Positions 45,001 to 57,258 of a DNA stretch of 64,000 nucleotides are shown here, piece by piece. The notes below the pieces were generated by a model, which was not told the DNA's origin, searched no databases, and saw only the letters and a program-made list of their open reading frames with translations. Within the stretch, counting starts at the first letter, position 1. The number at the start of each line of letters is the position of its first letter. This DNA is from Methylocaldum szegediense. Its GTDB lineage: Bacteria; Pseudomonadota; Gammaproteobacteria; Methylococcales; Methylococcaceae. The DNA lies in assembly GCF_949769195.1 (NCBI RefSeq), contig NZ_OX458333.1, forward strand, positions 1,488,001 to 1,552,000, in the 5' to 3' direction. A program made the position numbers and the translations under genes.

Positions 45001-45504
45001 CACTAGCCGAACCACTGTCATCCGACCTTCCCGGATGTTCAGGCCGGCATCGATCCGATCCAGCCGGATCGGTTCCTCCGCTTCCGAGGACCGCCAACTC
45101 GCATGGCGAATTTCGAAATCGTCGATCGCCACATCCAGCGGCAAACGTAAATCGGGCAATCTTGGAGTACTTGGCTCCGGCGCCGTATCGGCAGTCTGTA
45201 CAACACGGACGTCATCCACGTGAACGGCGTTAAGCTGTAAGGTTCTTCGCAGCAGGGATCCAGGCCGCCACTCGACGGCAAAATCCCCAACCTCTACGCT
45301 CCATCGCTCATCTCGGTAACGTACATCCCGTAGCGAAAATCCGCCCAGTACCGAACCCACCGTTCGCCCGACGCTCAACTGATCGAAGCCGAGTTCCATT
45401 CCGCGAACCAACCAATTCAAGCCGGTTTCCGTCATTAGCAACACATGGCCCAAGACAATGAGGACCAGAAAGCCGACAAGTGCGGCCACCAAAACACGCC
45501 TCAT
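42052..45504 (-). CDS. tamB: Translocation and assembly module subunit TamB
   Basis: The ATG at 45504 overlaps the tamA stop by four bases (ATGA) and gives about 1,150 residues, the expected size. There is one N-terminal helix (VLVAALVGFLVLIVLGHVLL), a very long beta-rich middle region, and the conserved C-terminal DUF490 domain (IKEGIYSFYGVDLSIDDGRL, DNPGLDVTVTR, ADILAYLVAGKP). TamB bridges the periplasm and works with TamA in outer-membrane protein insertion and phospholipid transport. Confidence 0.95.
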   Translation of the reverse strand: MRRVLVAALVGFLVLIVLGHVLLMTETGLNWLVRGMELGFDQLSVGRTVGSVLGGFSLRDVRYRDERWSVEVGDFAVEWRPGSLLRRTLQLNAVHVDDVRVVQTADTAPEPSTPRLPDLRLPLDVAIDDFEIRHASWRSSEAEEPIRLDRIDAGLNIREGRMTVVRLVVTAPEGDVSLNGSIAPGETQPIDLDTAWNVTLSERPRIAGSGKITGNLDRISTVQQITAPTAMSVTANVSIREDAVTWSAEIDLPESPLDRIDPDWKAWPFFAHLKGEGTGSEAAVFGDFTLVVPDVGQAQGRLDLRYRGPGELGLETLVLRLPETGTEFIVAGRVRNLQDTPEIGLEARWKNLYWPLRADSEWRSPEGRLSVTGTRSDLRVELDGRIREQRVRAKGSLGFPADAVVFRDLRVDSASTALRVDGTWGPQTDLRWTLRCDDLGLWLPGAGSRMTSSGKLEGPRSAPAVKAELHVAGLRFPDYGARDLRLTLDAGVEPNAPVVFDLRGNGVRFKDYIMTVSLSGRGSRERHRLTGRIDGPPYTFAFEAEGGLKDDAWSGVLSRFDIAEPRAGSWTLRRPAGLKLAKAESRIEEICLTNHDAFWCVGGGIDEAGAWWGTTRVSGLPLNILQKELPQSVAMTGVLNGNAVFRGKDDLLDRGVLDIQPEGIALDLAVSESKKVRIKPETASVHADLVGRRLTMQLTISQAGLADIRGSLESRGAFRLSELQDLPIEGRLTANLESLAVFEPWLERVEGLSGSFRGDLEIAGTARAPIVGLVADIPDAGFRVPELGIDVEHLTLRANSVEQRQLRLEGSAISGGGRLRMSGLWRLEAAAGWPLSLSFDGTRFLGVDTPEAKIYLSPSIEIRSKGQRIDVQGRVDVPEASIAIPDKEQAVTPSDDVVVVNGDSPEAETGFQLHGNVQVVLGNKIQVKAAGFKGKVDGSVRIVQEPGEDAHGIGEIAIKEGIYSFYGVDLSIDDGRLIFTDTPVDNPGLDVTVTRKLNQVVAGVRVLGTLKKPNISLYSVPPLPEADILAYLVAGKPLDFAPREEGDRLRSAAISLGGAAGGMLAKEISSRFGLGGLLDEIGIDAPNGTDTTSLFLGKYLTPRLYLQYGLGLFQSSNVFRLRYKLNEHWRLQSETGDDQSGADILFEWEK

Positions 45505-47219
45505 AGATCGGGCCCAAGAATCAGATGGACCTGAAACGAGTCTTCCGCTTTGGACAGCGGCACGGCGAAATCGAGCCGAACCGGCCCTACGGGCGAGCGC
45601 CAGCGCGCGCCGAGGCCGACGCCGTGACTGAACGGCTCGTCTAAACGGTTGGCGGCCCGTCCCACATCGTAGAACACAGCCACCCCCCAAGGGCCGAACA
45701 GCGTTCGCTCGTATTCGAGGCTGCCGATGGTCAGATAGCGCCCGCCGATACGGTCCCCATCCGCGTTCCTAGCGCTGATCTCGTTCAGTCGGTAACCGCG
45801 CACCGATTTGTCTCCGCCGGCGTAAAAGCGTTGGGTCAGCGGCAGTTCGCGGAATCGGTCTGTGCCGATGTAGCCGAGTTGGGTGCGCGCGATCACCCGG
45901 TTGCGCTCCCCAAGGCTATAGATGCCCTTGGCATTGAGCCGCAGACTGAAGAACGAAACATCCGACAGCAGGTCTTTCCAGGCTCCGGTCCCGATCAGAT
46001 CCACACGCGCCCCGCGTTCCGGATTCATCACGTTTTCCGTGCTCAACCAGGTGTACGTGACGCTTGGAAGCAGCAAAACCGAGGTCTGAGGCCCCTCCCC
46101 CACATTGAAGCGCTCGCGCTGTAAATCCAGCGACAATATTTCCCGCAACCACCAGCGTCCGGTAGAATGCCTGACGCCGATTCGAGAGATTTCGGCCGTT
46201 CCGGCCAAGGTATCCTGGGTGCCGATTTGCGCAGCGAAGCCCAGCTCGTCTTTATCCGGCCGCCTCAAGGGAATGGCGTATAGCGCGTCCAGTCTGGTCT
46301 GGATCAGCGATAACCGCAGATCGACGTAGACACTGTGGCCATGGCGGTTCAAGTACCGATTGCGATAGCCCAAGGTTGCACGCGGCCCGGTGTCGGTGCC
46401 GTATCCCACACCTGCCTGATACCGGTTTTTCGGTTGCATCGCCAACTTCACTGAAATCGGAACTTCTCTTGCTTTGGCTTGTTCGGGATGAGGAACGACA
46501 TCGGCCTTGGAGAAATAACTGCTGTCGAGCAGGCTTTTCTGAAACCTCACCAGGGTTGCGGCACGAAATGGCTCGCCCGGCCGGAAATTTACGAATCGTT
46601 CGAGTAGAGACGGCTCGAGCGGCGTTTCTGAGAACGATACTTCGCCGAAGCGGTAGCGCGGACCGGTATCGAAATGCAGATGGATCTCGGCTCGATAATC
46701 CCGGAGATACACCTCAATCTCGGCACGGGTAAACCGGGCGTCAAAAAACCCGAACTCGTCGGCCGTTTCCGAGAATGCATCCTTTCCCCTTTCATAACGG
46801 GTCTGATCGAGCACATCGCCCGCTTTGAGCGGAAAACGCGTGATCAAGGTCTTGAACTCGGGCAGTTCGAGACCTTCACCGGTCAAACGCACATCCACTG
46901 CGCTCAGCTTGATCGGATCGCCAGGGTCGATTCGATAGACAGCAAGCCAGCCCGATCCTTCGCGTTTCAGCGCCGCATCGATTTTCGGGCGGTAGTAGCC
47001 GAACGGCTCCAAGGCTTTTCGAATTTCGTCCGGCGCGCGCTCGTGAGCAATGTGAACCCTGTGAGCGTCGCTCATGTTCTCCGCTTGGGCAATGGTCAAC
47101 AGTGCGCGGATATTCCTTTCTAATTTCTCGTCTGGCCCCTCGATTCTGACCGTAACCTGCTCGGCACTCCACGCAGTCATCAGCCAAATCGAACAGCCCA
47201 ACAAAAACATCCACCGCAC
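45501..47219 (-). CDS. tamA: Translocation and assembly module subunit TamA (Omp85 family)
   Basis: This 572-residue protein starts at a GTG with GGGGGAG upstream. A signal peptide (MFLLGCSIWLMTAWSA) precedes three POTRA domains (to about residue 260) and a 16-strand Omp85 barrel. The barrel includes the lid-loop motif QRFYAGGDKSVRGYRLNEIS and a GxGARWRSPVGPVRLDFAVPL terminal signature. It is an outer-membrane insertase and partner of TamB. It is divergent from the BON-LysM gene. Confidence 0.95.
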   Translation of the reverse strand: MRWMFLLGCSIWLMTAWSAEQVTVRIEGPDEKLERNIRALLTIAQAENMSDAHRVHIAHERAPDEIRKALEPFGYYRPKIDAALKREGSGWLAVYRIDPGDPIKLSAVDVRLTGEGLELPEFKTLITRFPLKAGDVLDQTRYERGKDAFSETADEFGFFDARFTRAEIEVYLRDYRAEIHLHFDTGPRYRFGEVSFSETPLEPSLLERFVNFRPGEPFRAATLVRFQKSLLDSSYFSKADVVPHPEQAKAREVPISVKLAMQPKNRYQAGVGYGTDTGPRATLGYRNRYLNRHGHSVYVDLRLSLIQTRLDALYAIPLRRPDKDELGFAAQIGTQDTLAGTAEISRIGVRHSTGRWWLREILSLDLQRERFNVGEGPQTSVLLLPSVTYTWLSTENVMNPERGARVDLIGTGAWKDLLSDVSFFSLRLNAKGIYSLGERNRVIARTQLGYIGTDRFRELPLTQRFYAGGDKSVRGYRLNEISARNADGDRIGGRYLTIGSLEYERTLFGPWGVAVFYDVGRAANRLDEPFSHGVGLGARWRSPVGPVRLDFAVPLSKAEDSFQVHLILGPDL

Positions 47220-47315
47220 TCGCGCTCCCCCTACCCCTGCGACGAATTACATGCAATGCAAATTGTCCAATAATCGCAAAGGCTATTGATAAGGAAAAGG
47301 AAAGGAGAAGCAAAC

Positions 47316-47777
47316 ATGGGACTTTTCGATTTTGCTAGGGACATTGGACATCGGCTTTTCACCGAAGAAGGCCACGCCGCTCGAAAAATAGAAGAGCACA
47401 TCAACCAAAACAATCCCGGTATCAAGAACCTAAAAGTGGATTTCCGGGATTCCGTCGCCTATCTCTCAGGCGAGGCCGAATCAGCGGAGGCCGTGCAGAA
47501 AGCAGCCCTAATGGCCGGCAACATCAAAGGCGTTGAAGCTGTGAAAGTCGAAGGTGTCAAGCTGCCGGCCGGAGTATCGAGTCCCGAGACTGTGGAGACA
47601 TTCGGCGAGACGCAGTATTACGTCATTCAGCCCGGTGATACGCTGTCGAAAATCGCACAGCGGTTCTACAAGGATGCCAATAAATACTCAAAGATCTTCG
47701 AAGCAAACCGGGAGGTCATCAAGGATCCCGACTTGATATTTCCGGGGCAGAAGATACGGATTCCAATCGAGCACTGA
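47316..47777 (+). CDS. kbp: BON-LysM protein (Kbp/YgaU-like)
   Basis: From the ATG at 47316 (AAAGGAGAAG upstream) it has 153 residues: MGLFDFARDIGHRLF, a BON domain (about 25-90, VDFRDSVAYLSGEAESAEAV) and a C-terminal LysM domain (YYVIQPGDTLSKIAQRFYKD, then FPGQKIRIP). This is the exact layout and length of E. coli Kbp (YgaU), a cytoplasmic potassium-binding protein. No signal peptide is present. Confidence 0.9.
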   Translation: MGLFDFARDIGHRLFTEEGHAARKIEEHINQNNPGIKNLKVDFRDSVAYLSGEAESAEAVQKAALMAGNIKGVEAVKVEGVKLPAGVSSPETVETFGETQYYVIQPGDTLSKIAQRFYKDANKYSKIFEANREVIKDPDLIFPGQKIRIPIEH

Positions 47778-48716
47778 ACTGACAAAGTCTCTACTCCCGA
47801 CCTATTTGGCGAGCCTTGAACAAAGGGGCTCGTCTTCGGCTCTGGTGGCGTCGTCGGGGAAACGGCTGCGTCAAGGCAAGGTCACTGGGCTGCCGCTTAT
47901 CGCCAATCTGGCATTTGCGATACTGCTAACGCAAAAACGATGACTTGCACCGTTCTGTCTGAAACTTGGGAGGCATCGGCGAAGCGCCGTCGCTGGTAAG
48001 TGGACTGTTGGCATCGAAGGCATATATTGGTCGGATTGCCGATCCGGGTGCCGACGACCGCCTGGGGATCGTGGTTAGCCGGTAGCCCAGAAAATGTGCA
48101 ATATAGAAATGCGAGGTACCACCCTTCCGCACCTGACCACGCCAGCTTCCCTTTCATTCCGTCCGGGATCCGCTCACTTCCATGACGGTATCGACGGCGC
48201 GGCCGATTGAACGTAGCGTAGCCCGCTCTTTGAGATTCACCGGCAACTGCCGGCTCAATTGGCGTGGCCGATTCCAATTCAAAGAGCCATTCATCAAAGC
48301 GGGACCCTTCGCGATTGGCTCCGGTAGATGAACAGTTTATAGAACCGGCTCGCCCGTGGGTGGCATCGGAAACGAATTCCACTAGGACGTACGTGCTCCC
48401 GTGCAGAACTCCACCGATGCGCTACCTTCGGCATCGCAACCTACGCGGACCCCAGGCAAAGCGCATTAATCGCTAATCTCTTCGTTGATAGGACGATACC
48501 GCTTTTTTTCATAAGTACCGATGGTAATGGCCGATATCGGCCGAGAGGCAGACAACGGAGTCGAAACCGGTGACCATTCAGTGACCACATTTCGGGCATT
48601 TAAATCCTAATAAAAGCTGTAGGGGTAGATTTAGCACAGAGGCGAGATGAAGTACTTCATCAACGACCCAGGAATCAAGATGAGCCAAATCACCGCTCTC
48701 GATATGTCACCGCCGA
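47778..48716. other. Intergenic stretch, possibly containing decayed sequence
   Basis: About 940 bp without an assignable gene. On the minus strand, two overlapping frames (about 47897-48382) show protein-like patches in different frames (AFLYCTFSGLPANHDPQAVV, KGGTSHFYIAHFLGYRLTTI), which could be a frameshifted relic, but I cannot name a family. Near the right end an ATG at 48680 opens MSQITALDMSPPM up to the IS21 boundary. It may be the start of the Uma2 gene whose end lies beyond the element. Confidence 0.4.
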
Positions 48717-48790
48717 TGTAAAAATGACCCCTGACACCGAAGTAAATTTGACCCCTTGGGGGAAAATGGCGGCTTTTTTGAGCCGCGGAA

Positions 48791-50592
<1,802 letters not shown>

Positions 50593-50670
50593 CTTTTGGG
50601 CCTCAAGGGGTCAATTTTACTTCGGCGATAAACCCTCAAAAGGGGTCACTTTTCAGTCGGCGTTGACACT

Positions 50671-50994
50671 TCCGAGCCGCAACCGGATATTTCGATCGTA
50701 AAGGCGCAAAAGGATCGGTATGCCTCCGCCCATCCTGGTCCCGAGGACATCCTACTCCTGATCGAAGTCGCCGATGCATCTCTCGAATACGACCGCCCGG
50801 TCAAAATTCCTCTGTACGGCCGCCACGGTATTCCGGAAGTCTGGCTGGTTGATCTCGAAAGCCGAACAGTTGAGGTGTTTCGTGAACCGTCAGCGGAGGG
50901 CTATCGCTCACTGCAACGGCACGGCGCAGGCGAACACCTGAAACCTCTGGCGCTTCCAGAAATCGATGTGGATCTTACGGAGGTGTTGGGTTGA
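50671..50994 (+). pseudogene. Uma2 family (DUF820) endonuclease-like gene, 5' part lost at IS21
   Basis: Immediately after the IS21 end, 107 codons read SEPQPDISIVKAQKDRY, then LLLIEVADASLEYDRPVKIP and GIPEVWLVDLESRTVEVF. This is the C-terminal half of a Uma2 protein with the PD-(D/E)xK-like core. No start codon is present. The upstream MSQITALDMSPPM at 48680 may be the missing N-terminus, in which case the middle is deleted. Uma2 proteins are common, poorly understood nuclease-like proteins. Confidence 0.8.
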
Positions 50995-51186
50995 CCGCCG
51001 CCGTCCAACTCTAGAATTGAGTTATCCGGTAGTTGCCAGTGATGTCGCTCGGGAAACTCTCCGCAAGGCGATGAGCATCCGTCTGCGCCCTTGTCAAAAC
51101 TTAACCGGCGGCGGCGATGTCAAGATCGATGGCAGACCGGTAGCTATGCCTCTGGCGTCATGACAACGCAGTTCCCGCCTCAGCGA

Positions 51187-51732
51187 TTACAGCATGCGAG
51201 CCATCACCAGGGCGTCTTCCCTTCCGTTTCGAGCGGGATAATAGCCTTTTCGGGTACCGATCTCGTTGAATCCCAGCCGATGATAAAGCTTGATGGCCGC
51301 CGTGTTGGACGGACGCACTTCTAGGAAGATCGTTTCGGCTTTGTGCTCCTTGGCGACCGCCATGAGTTTTTCCAGCATGAGTCTCCCGTAACCCCGCCCC
51401 TGATTCTCTGGCGACACGCAGAGATTGAGCACGTGCGATTCGCCCGCCCCAACCGACGCGATGCCGTAGCTCACGACCTGCCCGGCCTTTTCGCCGACCC
51501 AGCAGCAATACCCTACCGAGTAACAGTCGCGAAAGGTGCTGGGCTCCCAGGGAAATTCATAAGCGCTTTGCTCGATGGCGGCCACCACTTTGAGGTCGGA
51601 CCGCCGCATTGGGCGGATGATCAACTCGGCATTTTTCACGAGACTGGGAAAGTGTCGGTAATAAAACTCGGTTTCGGCATCATAACCGATGAATTTCCTG
51701 ATGCGCTCGAACAAGTCGAACAAATCGAACAT
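51187..51732 (-). CDS. rimI: Ribosomal protein S18 alanine N-acetyltransferase RimI
   Basis: This 181-residue GNAT protein has an N-terminal extension of about 35 residues. The domain begins at LIIRPMRRSDLKVVAAIEQS, FPWEPSTFRDC is typical of RimI, and the acetyl-CoA loop is LCVSPENQGRGYGRLML. The C-terminus has SNTAAIKLYHRLGFNEIGTR. RimI acetylates the N-terminus of protein S18. It lies 11 bp after the uracil-DNA glycosylase gene, a pairing often seen in gammaproteobacteria. Confidence 0.9.
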   Translation of the reverse strand: MFDLFDLFERIRKFIGYDAETEFYYRHFPSLVKNAELIIRPMRRSDLKVVAAIEQSAYEFPWEPSTFRDCYSVGYCCWVGEKAGQVVSYGIASVGAGESHVLNLCVSPENQGRGYGRLMLEKLMAVAKEHKAETIFLEVRPSNTAAIKLYHRLGFNEIGTRKGYYPARNGREDALVMARML

Positions 51733-51743
51733 GGCGGACGTCT

Positions 51744-52490
51744 TTATCTATTTTGTTGTCGAAAAGCCCGCATGGCTAGTTTGAGATCTTCCCACGCCCG
51801 GCGCTTTTCCGTTTGCGAACGCAGCAGATAAGCGGGGTGGTAAGTCACAACCAGCGGAATCTGGTCATAGTAATGCACTCGACCGCGCAGTTTACCGATA
51901 GGCGTCCCAGTTTTTAATAGATTCTGAGCGGCGATACGACCTACGGCCAGAATGATCTTGGGTTTTATCAACGCGACCTGTTGTTTCAAAAAATGTTCGC
52001 AGGCCGCCGTTTCCTCGGGGGCCGGATCGCGGTTCCCGGGAGGGCGACACTTGATCACGTTGGCGATATAAACCGCCTCCCGCTGAAGACCGATGGCCCA
52101 AATCATTTCGTTGAGCAGTTGGCCCGCTCGACCCACGAACGGCTCGCCCTGCAGATCTTCCTGCTCTCCCGGCGCCTCCCCGATGACCATCCAATCGGCT
52201 GCGCGATTTCCGACGCCGAAAACGGTTTGGGTACGGCCCTGATGCAAAGGGCAGGCGGTACATCCTGCCACACGAGCTTCCAATTCTTCCCAGTCTAGGG
52301 AGGGACACGAAACACCCGTGTCGGCCGTAGCCGTGTCCGCTTCGCTGAGTTCTGGGCCTGGATCATCCACCACTACCGCGTCCGAGTGGTCTGTCGCTTC
52401 AACTTGATCGAACGCAGTCTGCCGCCTCGGAACCCAAACCCGGATGCCCATTGCGTCGAGATAACTCAGCCGTCGTTTGTCGCAAGGCAT
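51744..52490 (-). CDS. Type 4 (4Fe-4S) uracil-DNA glycosylase
   Basis: This 248-residue protein has an acidic, poorly conserved N-terminal 80 residues, then a family 4 uracil-DNA glycosylase domain. Four Cys fit the iron-sulfur cluster: CTAC, IKCRPP and AACEHF. Active-site motifs are [20 protein letters not shown] and HPAYLLR. It removes uracil from DNA in base-excision repair. It forms a likely two-gene operon with rimI. Confidence 0.92.
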   Translation of the reverse strand: MPCDKRRLSYLDAMGIRVWVPRRQTAFDQVEATDHSDAVVVDDPGPELSEADTATADTGVSCPSLDWEELEARVAGCTACPLHQGRTQTVFGVGNRAADWMVIGEAPGEQEDLQGEPFVGRAGQLLNEMIWAIGLQREAVYIANVIKCRPPGNRDPAPEETAACEHFLKQQVALIKPKIILAVGRIAAQNLLKTGTPIGKLRGRVHYYDQIPLVVTYHPAYLLRSQTEKRRAWEDLKLAMRAFRQQNR

Positions 52491-52655
52491 AGTGATCTCG
52501 GTTCGGATCTTTTAAGGACGCTTTGAACACGCCCCATCCCTTTGGGAGAGGAAACAATAAGGGGCCGCTAGATCAGTCAGTGACACAGCTTGATCCTCCG
52601 CCGGAGACCAAACCGGAGCTTCACTTATCGACGCTTCCCGGAGTGCCCTGCACAA

Positions 52656-54203
52656 TCACACATCTCCCGCTACCTGCGGGTGCATGCGTTGCTGTGGCGC
52701 CAGCAGCTTATTGACGGCATTAACGTACGCCTTGGCCGAAGCGATCACGATATCGGTATCCGCTCCCTGTCCATTGACAATGCGCCCGCCTTTTTCCAGG
52801 CGAACCGTCACCTCGCCCTGTGCATCGGTGCCGGTCGTGATGTTGTTGACCGAATACAACAGCAAGGTGGAACCGGTATGGACCAAAGACTCGATGGCCT
52901 TGAAGCTCGCGTCGACGGCGCCGCTGCCCTGAGCCGTACCGCTCACCTCCTGATTTTCGAGCTTGAGCGTCACGCGCGCGCAGGGTACTTCGCCGGTTTC
53001 CGAACACACTTTCAACGCGACCAGCTTAACCCGCTCGTCCTCCGCCTCGACACCTGCTTCTGTAATCAAGGCCTGTAGGTCTTCATCGAAAATGTCGTGT
53101 TTCTTATCGGCCAGCTCCTTGAATCGCTGGAACGCCTCGTTCAATTCCTCCTCGGACCCGAATTCGATCCCCAGCTCCTGCATGCGCGTGCGGAACGCGT
53201 TGCGTCCGGAATGTTTGCCGAGCACCATTCGGTTGGCGGTCCAGCCGACATCTTCCGCCCTCATGATTTCGTAGGTCTCGCGGCTTTTCAGGACGCCGTC
53301 TTGATGAATGCCGGACTCGTGCGCGAACGCATTGGCGCCGACGATGGCCTTATTGGGCTGCACCGGAAAACCGGTGATATTCGAGACCAGTTTGGAGCAC
53401 GCCACGATCTCGCGGGTGTCGATGTCGACCCGGCAGGGGAACACATCCCTACGGGTCTTGACCGCCATCACGATCTCTTCCAGCGCCGCATTGCCGGCCC
53501 GCTCGCCCAGGCCGTTGATGGTGCATTCGACCTGGCGGGCGCCGTTCAACACGGCGGACAAGGAATTGGCGACCGCCAACCCCAAATCGTTGTGACAATG
53601 TACGGAAAATATCGCCTTGTCGGAATTGGGAATACGCTCTCTCAGGCGGCGGATCGTGGCGCCGAATTGCTCCGGCACGCTGTATCCGACCGTATCCGGG
53701 ATGTTCACGGTCGTCGCGCCCGCCTCGATCACGGCTTCGAGTATCCGGCACAGAAAATCTTCTTCCGAGCGGCCCGCGTCTTCCGGCGAAAATTCGACGT
53801 CATCCGTGTACTGTCTCGCCCGCTTCACGGCCCTTACCGCGTACTCGATCACCTGGTCCGGCTCCATGCGCAGCTTTCTTTGCATATGAATCGGCGAGGT
53901 GGCGATAAAGGTATGGATACGTGCCCGATTGGCCTCTCCGAGCGCCTCTCCCGCACTGTCGATGTCTTTGTCCAGAGCCCTGGCCAAACCACATACGATG
54001 CTTTCCTTGATCGCCCGAGCCACAGCTCGCACCGATTCGAAATCTCCCGGACTCGCCGCGGGAAAACCAGCCTCGATGACATCTACCCGCAAACGTTCAA
54101 GAGCCTTGGCAATCCGCACTTTCTCGTCCCGCGTCATGGACGCGCCGGGACTTTGCTCGCCGTCCCGCAAGGTCGTGTCGAAAATGATAAGTTTGTCGCT
54201 CAT
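52656..54203 (-). CDS. leuA: 2-isopropylmalate synthase
   Basis: This 515-residue enzyme makes the first committed leucine intermediate from 2-oxoisovalerate and acetyl-CoA. The N-terminal TIM barrel holds the catalytic and metal motifs [12 protein letters not shown] (residues 10-21) and [12 protein letters not shown] (HxH metal ligands), plus [14 protein letters not shown]. The C-terminal 120 residues form the LeuA regulatory dimer domain that binds leucine. It is the last gene of the branched-chain and phospholipid series on this strand, but 332 bp separate it from pssA. Confidence 0.95.
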   Translation of the reverse strand: MSDKLIIFDTTLRDGEQSPGASMTRDEKVRIAKALERLRVDVIEAGFPAASPGDFESVRAVARAIKESIVCGLARALDKDIDSAGEALGEANRARIHTFIATSPIHMQRKLRMEPDQVIEYAVRAVKRARQYTDDVEFSPEDAGRSEEDFLCRILEAVIEAGATTVNIPDTVGYSVPEQFGATIRRLRERIPNSDKAIFSVHCHNDLGLAVANSLSAVLNGARQVECTINGLGERAGNAALEEIVMAVKTRRDVFPCRVDIDTREIVACSKLVSNITGFPVQPNKAIVGANAFAHESGIHQDGVLKSRETYEIMRAEDVGWTANRMVLGKHSGRNAFRTRMQELGIEFGSEEELNEAFQRFKELADKKHDIFDEDLQALITEAGVEAEDERVKLVALKVCSETGEVPCARVTLKLENQEVSGTAQGSGAVDASFKAIESLVHTGSTLLLYSVNNITTGTDAQGEVTVRLEKGGRIVNGQGADTDIVIASAKAYVNAVNKLLAPQQRMHPQVAGDV

Positions 54204-54535
54204 GATAAATTCCCGTTGATCTCTCGTGGCCTCTCCGCGAGAGGGTCCGCGTGATATTCGTGCTTAGGATTTCGAAATGGCTCTGATCTCCTGCCCTGCC
54301 CCTCAGGGCAGCAGGAGAAGGCGCAGAAGGCGAAGGAGTTCGGAGCGGCAAACAATGCCGGCGCAGCCGAGACTTCGGCTGGATTTAAAACATTGCGGAG
54401 AAGCGCTTCGGTACATGGAGTTCGGAACTACCTTTTAGGCAACTATATTACTCACGCGGACATCGTACAAGCGCCATGAACGACAAACCTTTCCTCCGTC
54501 TAACATGGGCCGGGACACCAGTGGAGTCCCCTTTT
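54204..54535. other. Spacer between pssA and leuA with hairpins
   Basis: No gene is recognised. A short perfect hairpin (CCTCTC, CGC, GAGAGG; 54230-54244) lies 27 bp before the leuA start. A longer imperfect one (CTCCTGCCCTG against CAGGGCAGCAGGAG; 54288-54317) and CAGCCGA/TCGGCTG near 54364-54381 follow upstream. They may belong to the leuA leader, or be repeat-derived. Confidence 0.45.
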
Positions 54536-55279
54536 TCAGGTTCGGCGCTCGCTCCGCATTTTCCGCAGCCAGAGCAAAGTCAGCACCGGCCCCGAAATCG
54601 CGTAAGTCGTAAAGATGACGAACAGCATCAAGGGCGGATTGGTGAAGATGAAGGCGAAGACCAGCATCACCAGAATGGCCCACACGAACGGCACCCGTCC
54701 ACGAAGATCCACGTCTTTGAAGCTGTAGTAACGGAAGTTGCTGACCATCAGGAGCCCAGTCATTAAGGCCAATCCGAGCGAAACATAGCGCATGGATTCG
54801 CCGCTCAGGCCGTAGGTTTCGCTGAACCAGATAAATCCGGCCAGGATAGCGGCGGCGGACGGACTGGGTAGACCCTGAAAATAACGCTTGTCCGCAGTCG
54901 AGATCTGGGTATTGAAACGGGCGAGACGAAGCGCCGCGCCGGCGGCGTGAACGAACGCGGCGACCCATCCGATCTTGCCTAGCAGCGTCAGCGACCAGAT
55001 GTAGGCGACCAAGGCAGGCGCGGCGCCGAACGAAATCATGTCTGCCATGCTGTCGTATTCAGCCCCAAAGGCGCTCTGCGTGTTGGTCAAGCGCGCCACC
55101 CGTCCATCAAGTCCATCCAGGATCATGGCGACGAAGATAGCCACGGCAGCTACTTCGAAGTGGCCGTTGAACGCGGCCGTAATGGCGTAGAAACCCGCGA
55201 AAAGTGCCGCCGTCGTGAACAGGTTGGGTAAGAGATAAATGCCGCGCCGCCGCCTTGCTGGAGGGATTTGTTCTTCCAT
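54536..55279 (-). CDS. pssA: CDP-diacylglycerol-serine O-phosphatidyltransferase
   Basis: This 247-residue membrane protein has about eight helices. The CDP-alcohol phosphatidyltransferase motif DGxxAR-x8-Gx3Dx3D is intact (DGRVAR, then FGAEYDSMAD) near residues 58-80. It makes phosphatidylserine, precursor of phosphatidylethanolamine. It lies downstream of ilvC, a common gene order in related bacteria (ilvI-ilvH-ilvC-pssA-leuA). Confidence 0.92.
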   Translation of the reverse strand: MEEQIPPARRRRGIYLLPNLFTTAALFAGFYAITAAFNGHFEVAAVAIFVAMILDGLDGRVARLTNTQSAFGAEYDSMADMISFGAAPALVAYIWSLTLLGKIGWVAAFVHAAGAALRLARFNTQISTADKRYFQGLPSPSAAAILAGFIWFSETYGLSGESMRYVSLGLALMTGLLMVSNFRYYSFKDVDLRGRVPFVWAILVMLVFAFIFTNPPLMLFVIFTTYAISGPVLTLLWLRKMRSERRT

Positions 55280-55344
55280 AGCCCCGCTTGGAGTTGAATC
55301 AACCGAATAATTCCGGCTAGCTTAACACAAGCCCCGTTCGGAGG

Positions 55345-55365
55345 GCCGCGCGCGAACCGCGCGGC
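55345..55365 (-). terminator. GC-rich hairpin between ilvC and pssA
   Basis: GCCGCGCG and CGCGCGGC pair perfectly around a 5-nt loop, 23 bp after the ilvC stop. There is no T-run, so it may slow or stabilise the transcript and not end it. Confidence 0.45.
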
Positions 55366-55388
55366 TTGCTCCCGGCCGAAAGCAAGAT

Positions 55389-56766
<1,378 letters not shown>

Positions 56767-57258
56767 CTAGACATGAAGCCCGCGGTCGCCACGCAGAATG
56801 CCCGTGGTGCCGGAGCGAACGACCTCAATGATGGACTCCCGATCTAGCGTCTGCAGAAACGCGTCCAGCTTGGACTTTTCGCCGGTGACCTCGATGACAT
56901 AGCTTACAGGCGTGACATCGATGATTTTTCCGCGAAAGATATCGGTCAGGCGTATGATTTCTTCCCGCGCCCGATCGACGGCGCGCACTTTGACCATCAT
57001 CAATTCACGCTCGATGTGGGAGGATTCGGAAATATCGATGACCTTGACCACGTCGATCAGCTTGTTGAGCTGCTTGGTGATCTGCTCGATGATTTCATCG
57101 CTGCCCGACGTAACCAGCGTCATCCGCGACAAGGTGGGATCCTCCGTGGGCGCGACGGTCAACGACTCGATGTTGTATCCGCGCGCGGAGAAAAGCCCCG
57201 CCACTCGCGACAAGGCCCCGGATTCGTTCTCCATCAGGATCGAAATGATATGACGCAT
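56767..57258 (-). CDS. ilvH: Acetolactate synthase small (regulatory) subunit
   Basis: This 163-residue protein has an N-terminal ACT domain ([38 protein letters not shown]) that binds valine, and a C-terminal domain (RDRAREEIIRLTDIFRGKIID-like) of normal length. It activates the catalytic subunit and gives valine feedback control. The start overlaps the ilvI stop (TGATG). Confidence 0.95.
   Translation of the reverse strand: MRHIISILMENESGALSRVAGLFSARGYNIESLTVAPTEDPTLSRMTLVTSGSDEIIEQITKQLNKLIDVVKVIDISESSHIERELMMVKVRAVDRAREEIIRLTDIFRGKIIDVTPVSYVIEVTGEKSKLDAFLQTLDRESIIEVVRSGTTGILRGDRGLHV

Noticed and set aside
47897-48382. Minus-strand frame as a real gene
   Set aside because: Protein-like patches occur in two frames, but no family or complete frame could be named; at most a relic.
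53097-54254. Long plus-strand frame antisense to leuA
   Set aside because: leuA is certain on the other strand; the antisense product is low in recognisable motifs.
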